Made by a program: the position numbers and the translations under genes. Below are positions 15,626 through 20,740 of a stretch of DNA of 20,740 bases, piece after piece. The stretch lies in the IMG/VR virus record IMGVR_UViG_3300034522_000014, positions 1 to 20,740 of that record; one strand, 5' to 3'. Below the pieces are notes generated by a model. The model was not told the DNA's origin, searched no databases, and was given only the letters and a program-made list of their open reading frames with translations. How positions within the stretch are numbered: position 1 is the stretch's first letter; every line of letters starts with the position of its first letter. The stretch is from a virus.

Positions 15626-16264
15626 TTATTTTGCCGTTCGAATTGCCTCAGCTATGGCGCTGCTGAGCGCACCCGGTAGCAGACCAGATGCCATTGCGCG
15701 TGAGCGGTCCATATAGCCCAGTACAGGAGTCACCGGTAGCGCATCACCAAACCGAATCAAAAGCTTTGGAGAACGCTGTTTACGCTTCGGTCTTCGCGTC
15801 CCATTAGCGGAGCGCTTGGCTCGTCGCTTCTTAGCTTTCATCGGTTTCTTACGCTGCCAGACGGCGTTAACACCATCGACCTCGCCTACGAATACATTTT
15901 CCTTTGCTTTAAGCTGTGAGAGCTTATTACGCGGCATGTTGCCGTATTTGTTCAGCTTAACGTTCTTGGGATTCAAAAGAGCCTGACTATTGAGCTTGTG
16001 CTCTCCACCAAACTCGAATGGTTCCAGATAACCAGCAGCGGTATCACGGACAAAAACCTTTGCGGTCAGATTGTTCTTTCTCGCGGCAACCGAGCCAACC
16101 GATTTGATCGTAAACGGTGTAGGGCTCTCCAGATGTCGTTCAAATGCCGTCTTTTGCGCTGACTCTATCTGGCGTACAACTTTTGTCATCGCCTGAGCAG
16201 TGGCGAACGGTATCTGTTTCTGCAATAGTTTCAGATGATTAGAAAGCTCATTGAGATGTGGCAT
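15626..16264 (-). CDS. gpZ-like minor tail / morphogenesis protein
   Basis: The protein has 212 residues if started at the ATG (MPHLNELSNHLKLLQKQIPF) at 16264; a TTG fifteen bases earlier is possible but less likely. An N-terminal helical segment FATAQAMTKVVRQIESAQKT is followed by RHLESPTPFTIKSV, then a very basic stretch (KKPMKAKKRRAKRS and RRPKRKQR, about residues 140-170) and a C-terminal helix. The pattern 'fA.A.A.n.....i......' with a preceding coiled helix and a Lys/Arg-rich middle resembles lambda minor tail protein Z and related head-tail completion proteins. In lambda, Z lies after FII; here the gene lies before the terminase, next to the packaging region, which is odd. The assignment is by eye and uncertain. 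Confidence 0.5.
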   Translation of the reverse strand: MPHLNELSNHLKLLQKQIPFATAQAMTKVVRQIESAQKTAFERHLESPTPFTIKSVGSVAARKNNLTAKVFVRDTAAGYLEPFEFGGEHKLNSQALLNPKNVKLNKYGNMPRNKLSQLKAKENVFVGEVDGVNAVWQRKKPMKAKKRRAKRSANGTRRPKRKQRSPKLLIRFGDALPVTPVLGYMDRSRAMASGLLPGALSSAIAEAIRTAK

Positions 16265-16279
16265 AAAATACAACCTCAA

Positions 16280-16306
16280 TAAAAAACCACCGATAAATAG
16301 TCGATG
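16280..16306 (-). terminator. Probable intrinsic terminator after the metalloprotease gene
   Basis: On the minus strand CATCGA and TCGGTG pair (six pairs, one G-T) around a CTATTTA loop, followed by G and six Ts. The stem is short, so it may be weak. It fits an independently transcribed accessory gene. Confidence 0.5.
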
Positions 16307-16342
16307 ATTAATTATTACACCTAGAAGGATTACTCAAATTAT

Positions 16343-16942
16343 TTAAAAGCCCTTCTTTATAGGATATTTCGACACGAGGTCCATCAATTCGCTGGATGAG
16401 AGATGATACCGATACTCCACACCATCCTCATAAAAAACACGGGCCTTTTCGACAATCAAGGATGCTCCCGCAGCGATTAGCTCAATATTTTTACGGCAAA
16501 TCTCTTGCGATTTAGTCAAGGCTTCATCCAATATTTCACGCTGTTTATCTTTTGCTTGTTCTGTTCCACAAGTTTCTGAATATCGCATACATCTTAAGAT
16601 GTTTGTATATAAGCTCATTATCATTAAATCGCCTCGCCCACCTCGTCTTAATCCTTCATCATGCTTAGATTTATTTAACATTGAATTATCGAAATTCTGT
16701 GCGACTAGCCCTGAGCGAGATATAACTATTAACTCAAAAAATGTTCTCTCAACATGTTTTAATGTAGGCATTGGATAATCAAAGTTATGAGAAGCATACC
16801 CACTTGTTTCGCCATTACTATGAAGTCTGACACAAATGTCTTTAGCTTCATGTCCGTAATAGTGGGCTGCAACCCAATGCCCCATTTCATGAATAGCAGT
16901 TGAATAAATAGATTCCTGAAGTTCAGTTTTCATGATTTGCAT
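16343..16942 (-). CDS. Stand-alone M41 (FtsH)-like zinc metalloprotease domain
   Basis: The 199-residue protein carries HEMGHWVAAHYYG with the HExxH zinc motif at His18-Glu19-His22. Downstream, ISRSGLVAQNF (~residues 74-84) resembles the 'aGraAEe' segment and RRGGRGDLMIMSLYTNIL (~99-116) the 'GasnDl..AT..A' segment of FtsH-family M41 peptidases, making Asp105 the likely third zinc ligand. No AAA+ ATPase domain or membrane segment precedes it, so it lacks the machinery FtsH uses to unfold substrates. AGAGGA six bases upstream supports the first ATG. The gene is visibly richer in A+T than its neighbours and has a candidate promoter and terminator, all signs of a late-acquired 'moron' gene. Its target is unknown; effects on host FtsH-type regulation or defence are only speculation. 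Confidence 0.78.
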   Translation of the reverse strand: MQIMKTELQESIYSTAIHEMGHWVAAHYYGHEAKDICVRLHSNGETSGYASHNFDYPMPTLKHVERTFFELIVISRSGLVAQNFDNSMLNKSKHDEGLRRGGRGDLMIMSLYTNILRCMRYSETCGTEQAKDKQREILDEALTKSQEICRKNIELIAAGASLIVEKARVFYEDGVEYRYHLSSSELMDLVSKYPIKKGF

Positions 16943-16968
16943 AAATTGTCCTCTGGTAGCCTACACCC

Positions 16969-16977
16969 ATGATACCA
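16969..16977 (-). promoter_or_regulatory. Candidate extended -10 promoter for the metalloprotease gene
   Basis: On the minus strand TGGTATCAT matches an extended -10 (TGn plus a hexamer with five of six consensus bases), about 27 bases upstream of the start codon. No good -35 is present. It would allow expression of the protease gene from the prophage. Confidence 0.35.
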
Positions 16978-17027
16978 AAGAAATAATCATTATCGCAGAC
17001 ACTCAGTGAATGCCTGCTGTAATGCCG

Positions 17028-17225
17028 CTAGTCGTCGAGTTGCAACACACCGTGCTCCAGTGACTCGGAATAGGCAATCAGCCCAGTGTATTCAGGGATA
17101 ACCTCACCATCATCTGCTTCGAATTCCGGGATTGTGCCAGTGGTGATGGTGTATTGGGGCTGACCATCATCTTTCGCGAAGGCTGCCAGGTCTTCAATCT
17201 GCTTAGCTGTAAGAACTACTGTCAT
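17028..17225 (-). CDS. Small acidic protein of unknown function
   Basis: The protein has 65 residues, starting MTVVLTAKQIEDLAAFAKDD and ending YSESLEHGVLQLDD. I chose the ATG at 17225 because GAGGT lies six bases upstream; an ATG two codons earlier would leave no spacing to that ribosome site. I recognise no domain. It is acidic (many Asp/Glu, few Lys), with a predicted N-terminal helix and a following strand-rich region. It lies just downstream of the lysis-cassette terminator and upstream of the metalloprotease gene, a position where prophages often carry accessory genes. The strong ribosome site and compact spacing argue that it is real. Confidence 0.65.
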   Translation of the reverse strand: MTVVLTAKQIEDLAAFAKDDGQPQYTITTGTIPEFEADDGEVIPEYTGLIAYSESLEHGVLQLDD

Positions 17226-17242
17226 GCTCATACCTCAGTTGT

Positions 17243-17267
17243 TAAAAAAGCCCCGCTATTGCGAGGC
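17243..17267 (-). terminator. Intrinsic terminator at the end of the lysis cassette
   Basis: On the minus strand GCCTCGC and GCGGGGC pair (seven pairs, one T-G) around AATA and are followed by six Ts. The spanin stop codon TAG lies across the loop. The terminator separates lysis genes from the downstream accessory genes. Confidence 0.8.
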
Positions 17268-17489
17268 CGTAGTGATTTTATTTGGACAGTTGCGCTGAAC
17301 AGACCGGTTATGCGTCAACACATCTTTCTTAGTCTGGCGATCCATTACCTCAATGTCGTGCTCGGTTAGGTAGATGATATTCACCCAGTCACAGGCCGTG
17401 TCCGTTACTTCAGGTTTTGCGGGTAAATTTTTCGCGCAACTCACGGTCAACATCGTCATCAGGAAGATGATTAACAGTCTGCTGTACAT
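17256..17489 (-). CDS. Outer-membrane spanin lipoprotein (Rz1-like)
   Basis: The 77-residue protein has a short signal peptide, MYSRLLIIFLMTMLTVSC, with Cys18 as the probable lipidated residue. The lipobox TVSC departs slightly from the usual L-[AS]-[GA]-C. The mature part is short and hydrophilic with a few prolines. It starts within the i-spanin gene in another frame (80-base overlap), the architecture of Rz/Rz1 pairs. AGGAG six bases before the ATG supports the start. Such proteins sit in the outer membrane and join the inner-membrane spanin to disrupt the outer membrane at the end of lysis. The function is inferred from lipoprotein signal and position. Confidence 0.75.
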   Translation of the reverse strand: MYSRLLIIFLMTMLTVSCAKNLPAKPEVTDTACDWVNIIYLTEHDIEVMDRQTKKDVLTHNRSVQRNCPNKITTASQ

Positions 17490-17679
17490 CCCTGGCTCCT
17501 TTTGTTGTCTCTACCCGGCGTTCTGCAACGGCTTCAGTAGCTGCTGCACGTTCTTCAGTGCGTTGCTGGTCTGCTTTTGTTTCTGCGATATTGGTTCCGC
17601 GTGATTTACCCAGACCAAAAACACCTGCAATTGCAGCCAGTACAGCAACAGCCAGGCCGATAATCATTTCAAGTCCCAT
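17410..17679 (-). CDS. Inner-membrane spanin (Rz-like, short)
   Basis: The protein has 89 residues from the ATG at 17679 (GAGGT four bases upstream); a longer in-frame version overlapping the endolysin lacks such a site. A single N-terminal membrane segment (IIGLAVAVLAAIAGVFGLG, residues 6-24) is followed by a charged helical region rich in Glu, Ala, Arg and Gln (residues 30-65) suited to a coiled coil in the periplasm. It follows the endolysin directly and overlaps the lipoprotein gene, so it is the i-spanin partner by position and topology. It is shorter than lambda Rz (153 residues), so the pair probably bridges the periplasm with a compact design. Confidence 0.72.
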   Translation of the reverse strand: MGLEMIIGLAVAVLAAIAGVFGLGKSRGTNIAETKADQQRTEERAAATEAVAERRVETTKGARDVQQTVNHLPDDDVDRELREKFTRKT

Positions 17680-17686
17680 AGCGACC

Positions 17687-18304
17687 TCATACCAGTGCGG
17701 CTTTTGCTTTGGCGTAGCGTGCACGACGGTCGTTAACACCGTTCTGCCCACCATTGATGATCTGAGTGATGCGAACCAGATCGCCGGAATAACTCAGGCA
17801 TCCGCTGGTGGCGTAGAACCATGCAGCTGACCGTGCTGCGTTCATATCCTTTTCCAGCAACTCAGGATTGCTGACTAAATCCAGTTTTAATCCCGTTCCG
17901 CAGCGGCGGTAATTATCAAGACCGGTAATCTGAATCAGGCCACGGCCACGATATTTCCACCCATCGCCTGATGCTTTGTTACCGAGGCGATTGCTGTACA
18001 CCAGATTTGCAATGGCTGGCTGATTGGCTACCTGCCCTTTTTCTTTGTCACGCCCAAGCATATATGCCTGATAGTTCGTAATGCGGCGTCCAAAGGTGGT
18101 CAGCAGAGCGGCTGGGGTGTAGTTGAAGCTCTCCACCAGCGCAGAGAACCCCGCTGATTCATGTCCTGACTGAGCAATAAACATTGCCTGGTCTTCAGGC
18201 TTAACAATGCCGAACTCTTTCATTGCCGCGTCAATGTGCGGAAACCAGCGCGAAGCTAACCCGGCGCTTACACCAGCCGCCTGTTGAAGTTGTGATTGGT
18301 TCAT
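17687..18304 (-). CDS. Endolysin, glycoside hydrolase family 19 type
   Basis: The protein has 205 residues. It has the GH19 (chitinase-like lysozyme) signatures: AQSGHESAGFSALVESFNYT, with Glu49 as the likely proton donor and Glu58 nearby, YSNRLGNKASGDGWKYRGRG followed by LIQITGLDNY, and ITQIINGGQNGVNDRRARY. Such enzymes cleave the glycan strands of peptidoglycan during phage release. There is no signal peptide, so it needs the holin to cross the inner membrane. The ATG shares one base with the holin stop (TAATG), and the spanin genes follow, forming a complete holin-lysin-spanin cassette. Confidence 0.95.
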   Translation of the reverse strand: MNQSQLQQAAGVSAGLASRWFPHIDAAMKEFGIVKPEDQAMFIAQSGHESAGFSALVESFNYTPAALLTTFGRRITNYQAYMLGRDKEKGQVANQPAIANLVYSNRLGNKASGDGWKYRGRGLIQITGLDNYRRCGTGLKLDLVSNPELLEKDMNAARSAAWFYATSGCLSYSGDLVRITQIINGGQNGVNDRRARYAKAKAALV

Positions 18305-18585
18305 TAATGCCTCAGCGTATCAACGAGACGCGCCACGTTCCCACGAGCCCATAACACGGCAGCGCAAATAAGAAGGTTTACGATGACCACCATCCAGTGT
18401 GACTCTTGGTAGAGGCCGAATAGATATCGGAATGGAACGCTGGCATAAACCAGCACAACGAAGTACGCCAGCAATGATATAGCGGGGCGATGTCTTGCCC
18501 CTTCACGCTGGTAGAACATCAGGACAAGGACGATGACCGCACAAATACCTGCATTCACCATCGCTGACGGATCACTTGTTACCAT
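18304..18585 (-). CDS. Three-transmembrane holin (Phage_holin_3_7-like)
   Basis: The protein has 93 residues from the ATG at 18585, preceded by GGAGGAGGGG; an in-frame ATG six codons upstream sits on top of that ribosome site and was rejected. Three hydrophobic segments are visible: AMVNAGICAVIVLVLMFY, ISLLAYFVVLVYASVPFRYL and MVVIVNLLICAAVLWA, with a basic C-terminus (NVARLVDTLRH). Small size, three segments and immediate position before the endolysin fit a class I-type holin that forms holes in the inner membrane to trigger lysis. It overlaps the preceding holin-like gene by 14 bases. Confidence 0.85.
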   Translation of the reverse strand: MVTSDPSAMVNAGICAVIVLVLMFYQREGARHRPAISLLAYFVVLVYASVPFRYLFGLYQESHWMVVIVNLLICAAVLWARGNVARLVDTLRH

Positions 18586-18967
18586 TGCTGGCCCCTCCTC
18601 CACGGAATCGCGAAAGAATATTGAACAGGCTTCCCAAATCCTGACTGTTGAAAAATGTGAGCACTTTGATTGTCATCGCCGCCACTACAACAGCACCAAG
18701 TGCGTCTAATGGCCTGTCACTGTACCCGGTAGCCTGTGACAACTTTGAACCAACCAGGCCAGCAGCAAGAACGCCAACAATGAATGACGTCATGAAGTAA
18801 GCAATCAATCGTACTCGTGTGATATTTGCCGCTGTCGCTACATAAAATACTGCACCAGCGAATGCGCCAAATACCACGCCATAATCAATACCGGTTGCAA
18901 GACCAAATACGCTGGCCCCCATCAAGCCACCAGCCGCGACCGTAGTGCCAGAAACAGGATCGGACAT
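18572..18967 (-). CDS. Holin-like membrane protein
   Basis: The protein has 131 residues. Hydrophobic segments occupy about residues 11-34 (with a glycine-rich GGLMGASVFGLATG start), 33-48, 54-73 and 89-107, and the C-terminus is short and charged. The start MSDPVSGTTVAAGGLMGAS and this pattern occur in a putative phage holin family of enterobacterial prophages placed at the head of the lysis cassette. It is the first gene behind the late terminators. With a second holin gene right after it, one of the two may be the holin and the other an antiholin or pinholin; the sequence does not decide which. Confidence 0.75.
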   Translation of the reverse strand: MSDPVSGTTVAAGGLMGASVFGLATGIDYGVVFGAFAGAVFYVATAANITRVRLIAYFMTSFIVGVLAAGLVGSKLSQATGYSDRPLDALGAVVVAAMTIKVLTFFNSQDLGSLFNILSRFRGGGASNGNK

Positions 18968-19008
18968 TAAGCCCCCTCTTATTGCTGTGAGTCCTCTCAG
19001 AACGAGGG

Positions 19009-19040
19009 GAAAATAAAAAGGGCCACCATTTGGCAGCCCT
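19009..19040 (-). terminator. Intrinsic terminator 2 before the lysis genes
   Basis: On the minus strand AGGGCTGCC and GGTGGCCCT pair over nine positions (two G-T pairs) around an AAAT loop, followed by TTTTTATTTT. It lies 40 bases upstream of the first lysis gene, so unmodified polymerase should stop here. Confidence 0.85.
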
Positions 19041-19045
19041 CAAAA

Positions 19046-19072
19046 TGCAAAAACCCGCACGATGGCGGGTTT
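19046..19072 (-). terminator. Intrinsic terminator 1 before the lysis genes
   Basis: On the minus strand AAACCCGC and GCGGGTTT form a perfect 8-bp stem around CATCGT, followed by TT and then a second short T-run. The stem is symmetrical and a T-rich stretch also follows it on the plus strand, so it could act in both directions. Together with the next hairpin it makes a tandem late terminator. Confidence 0.8.
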
Positions 19073-19120
19073 CTTTTTGTTTTGTTGCTCAGTTCGCTTT
19101 AACGTCCCGAGCCTACCACA

Positions 19121-19149
19121 ATTTAAGCACTTTCTTGCTCACTCTGCAA
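19121..19149 (-). promoter_or_regulatory. Weak candidate late promoter (pR'-like)
   Basis: On the minus strand TTGCAG and TTAAAT are separated by 17 bases (three and four consensus matches). A start near 19114 would place the tandem terminators about 40-100 bases downstream, the layout of a lambda pR'-tR' late switch. The matches are poor, so the call rests mainly on position. Confidence 0.3.
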
Positions 19150-19701
19150 CTTAAATCTGTCGCTATTTGTGCCGAATGCGTCACAAACTGGAGCGTACAG
19201 GATCGATTCTGCCAGACTTAGCCAAGTGTCAATGCGGCGACGACATGTGATCAGCGGCCAGTCAGGATGTTTAGCCTGCAGTTCATTGGCCATCTGCAAC
19301 TTGCTCTTACGTAGGCGATGGCGGTCGACAATCACGCTATAGAGCGATCGGTAGTCATCATTCATCAGTACAGAAGCAATGACACCGTCCACTAACAACC
19401 CTTCTTCGTCTGAACAGAACGCCAGGCCGCTTTTATTTTTGCTGTTGAGGATTTCACGCAGGTACGCTTCAAGTTCAGGCTTGGTGATCCCTGATTTCTT
19501 CATGCGGCGCAGAGCATCATTGATAGCTGTCTTGGTGATTTTCCCGGATGCAAGGAGCTGGTTAAACATATTCCCACCACTACCACCGCCGATATAAGAC
19601 CAGCGGCCCCACATGCGCAACTTACCCTGTATCCAGATGCTTTCCAGAGTACGAAGACGAACCATTTCACCAGATTTACCAACTTCAGAAGGATTAATCA
19701 T
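19123..19701 (-). CDS. DUF1133 family protein, putative late antiterminator
   Basis: The 192-residue protein contains PSEVGKSGEMVRLRTLESIW, GKLRMWGRWSYIGGGSGGN followed by MFNQLLAS, KTAINDALRRMKKSGI, and a C-terminal helix-turn-helix-like section (RKSKLQMANELQAKHPDWPL, TCRRRIDTWLSLAESILY). These are the features of DUF1133, a family confined to enterobacterial prophages, found where Q genes lie, just upstream of lysis genes. The region directly downstream has a possible promoter and two terminators, as expected of a Q-controlled switch. A role in late gene antitermination is therefore inferred from position and context; direct biochemical evidence for the family is not known to me. GGAG eight bases upstream supports the start. 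Confidence 0.75.
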   Translation of the reverse strand: MINPSEVGKSGEMVRLRTLESIWIQGKLRMWGRWSYIGGGSGGNMFNQLLASGKITKTAINDALRRMKKSGITKPELEAYLREILNSKNKSGLAFCSDEEGLLVDGVIASVLMNDDYRSLYSVIVDRHRLRKSKLQMANELQAKHPDWPLITCRRRIDTWLSLAESILYAPVCDAFGTNSDRFKLQSEQESA

Positions 19702-19715
19702 TTAGCGTTCTCCAC

Positions 19716-20705
19716 TTACGCCAGTACGCCGATTGCCAGCGCACGATCTATAACCCGAAACACAAGGACCAACTGGTCACCGTATTTCGATTCAAATGCC
19801 ACAGGATCAGCATGCAACTCGTCGTGATGCTCTCTGCACAGAGGAATCACAAACAGGTCGTGTGCCTTTGTACCCATTCCACCCTGCCCGTGGCCAATCA
19901 GGTGGTGGGGGTCGTCAGCTTGCTTGTTACAGCAGACGCACGGCTGGGCCTTAACCCATCTCGTGTATTTCTCATTCACCCAGCGGCGACGCTTGGGTTT
20001 AAGCATGAAGGATTCCGGCGTCTCCGGGTCTACCTTCATTGCCACTATCTTTTTCGCTTTCTCCTGCACCAGTTGTTGAGCGGGTAATGTCGGAACAATA
20101 TCGCTTTCACGTGTTACCGACTGGTGAGTCTCTTCATTCAGACGAAGAGCTTTATGGGCTACGGCTTCAGGTATCTCGTCAGCCAGGTCGTTCCTGACCA
20201 TCCACCAGCAAAACTCCGGCAGCGTCAGAATGTGGTCCTCACTGAAACCTAATTGGCCGTTTACAACCTTCAGTATCCAGGATACCAGGTTTTCACGGGC
20301 TATACCCGCCAGACCTTCAGTGAACTGATCACGAATTTTTAAGTCACAGCCCCAGCACGTGCGGATTGAGCCAGGCGCATGCCGGGTGATGGTGTAGTTG
20401 CGATCGTGCCACTCGCTGTGTGGGTACTGACATTCCAGTTTCCTTTCGAGCCAGACATCCAGTGAATTGAGTCCACCAGCACGATGTATGACCTTCTGAT
20501 TTTCGAAGACATCACGCATTAACGGATCGTTCTGAAGCTCCTGAGCAGTCTCTGGCAGCAGACCAGACGGCAACTCAGCCATTGACTCTGCCTGTGGCTC
20601 GATAAGAACACGCCCACGTCTGAACAGATGCATCAGTTCACTGCCTGGGCGAAATATCACTACCCCGGTCATCGGGGCCACTTCAGGTGTCAGTAATGCC
20701 CTCAC
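19716..20705 (-). CDS. DUF968 protein with Ref-like HNH nuclease domain
   Basis: This 329-residue protein starts at a GTG overlapping the preceding stop (GTGA). Residues 1-210 are the DUF968 part, with CWGCDLKIRD at 117-126 as a possible zinc site. The C-terminal ~90 residues hold a His-rich HNH-type domain: QPCVCCNKQADDPHHLIGHG and HDLFVIPLCREHHDELHAD, with Cys256, Cys258/259, His267/268, His282, Cys290 and His293/294 as likely metal and catalytic residues. This domain resembles phage P1 Ref, a RecA-dependent nuclease. DUF968 genes occur in the delayed early region of lambda-like prophages near recombination and antitermination genes. A DNA-cutting role in recombination is likely by homology; the specific substrate is unknown. 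Confidence 0.82.
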   Translation of the reverse strand: MRALLTPEVAPMTGVVIFRPGSELMHLFRRGRVLIEPQAESMAELPSGLLPETAQELQNDPLMRDVFENQKVIHRAGGLNSLDVWLERKLECQYPHSEWHDRNYTITRHAPGSIRTCWGCDLKIRDQFTEGLAGIARENLVSWILKVVNGQLGFSEDHILTLPEFCWWMVRNDLADEIPEAVAHKALRLNEETHQSVTRESDIVPTLPAQQLVQEKAKKIVAMKVDPETPESFMLKPKRRRWVNEKYTRWVKAQPCVCCNKQADDPHHLIGHGQGGMGTKAHDLFVIPLCREHHDELHADPVAFESKYGDQLVLVFRVIDRALAIGVLA

Positions 20706-20740
20706 GCTACCTGCCCCTTAGCAATATGCTCTGCCCACAG
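20702..20740 (-). CDS. C-terminal end of an upstream gene (partial)
   Basis: Thirteen codons of an open frame end at TGA (20704-20702), reading LWAEHIAKGQVA. The stop overlaps the GTG start of the DUF968 gene, the normal coupling in this operon, which supports it as a real gene end. Too little is present to identify it. Confidence 0.6.
   Translation of the reverse strand: MWAEHIAKGQVA

Noticed and set aside
17680-17754. 25-residue N-terminal extension of the i-spanin
   Set aside because: It lies within the endolysin 3' end in another frame; the ATG at 17679 has GAGGT at proper spacing and gives a sensible membrane segment at the N-terminus.
1-20740. tRNA genes, insertion sequences, integrase and attachment sites
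   Set aside because: None could be seen on either strand; the window lies wholly within the late region of the prophage.

Overview
The window is the late half of a temperate tailed phage genome, almost certainly a prophage of an enterobacterium (Escherichia/Salmonella/Enterobacter/Klebsiella type). The evidence is gene content: a lambda-type head module, a Mu-type contractile tail module, and the DUF968 and DUF1133 genes that sit before lysis cassettes in enterobacterial prophages. Every credible gene is on the minus strand, so the window is best read from base 20740 down to base 1. No integrase, repressor, attachment site, tRNA or host gene is visible, so the prophage ends lie outside.

Layout in transcription order. 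(1) 20740-19123, end of the early/middle region: the tail end of an unidentified gene, a DUF968/Ref-like HNH protein, and a DUF1133 protein in the position of a late antiterminator. (2) 19149-19009: a possible late promoter followed by two tandem intrinsic terminators. (3) 18967-17243, lysis: two holin-like membrane proteins, a GH19 endolysin, a short inner-membrane spanin with a partly nested lipoprotein spanin, and a terminator. (4) 17225-15626, accessory block: a small unknown gene, a stand-alone FtsH(M41)-like zinc metalloprotease with its own candidate promoter and terminator, and a gpZ-like protein. (5) 15625-15387: a short non-coding region rich in TGGGACAT repeats just upstream of the small terminase gene, the likely cos/packaging region. 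(6) 15387-7104, head: Nu1-like, gpA, gpW, gpB, gpC (broken by a frameshift), a Nu3-like scaffold, gpD, gpE, FI-like and FII-like. (7) 7107-1, contractile tail: tail terminator, DUF2635, sheath, tube, tail assembly chaperone with a -1 frameshift extension, tape measure with a lytic transglycosylase domain, gpN-type protein, and the first 267 codons of the gpP-type baseplate protein.

Genes are packed with ATGA, TAATG and TGATG overlaps, as expected of one long late operon. Intrinsic terminators interrupt it at several points, which fits processive antitermination of late transcription. The most notable points are the textbook T TTT TTG slippery site that joins the chaperone to a second reading frame, the iterated repeats at the packaging region, the free-standing M41-like protease, and the broken head protease gene. 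Function calls rest on reading the protein sequences by eye; no database search was possible.
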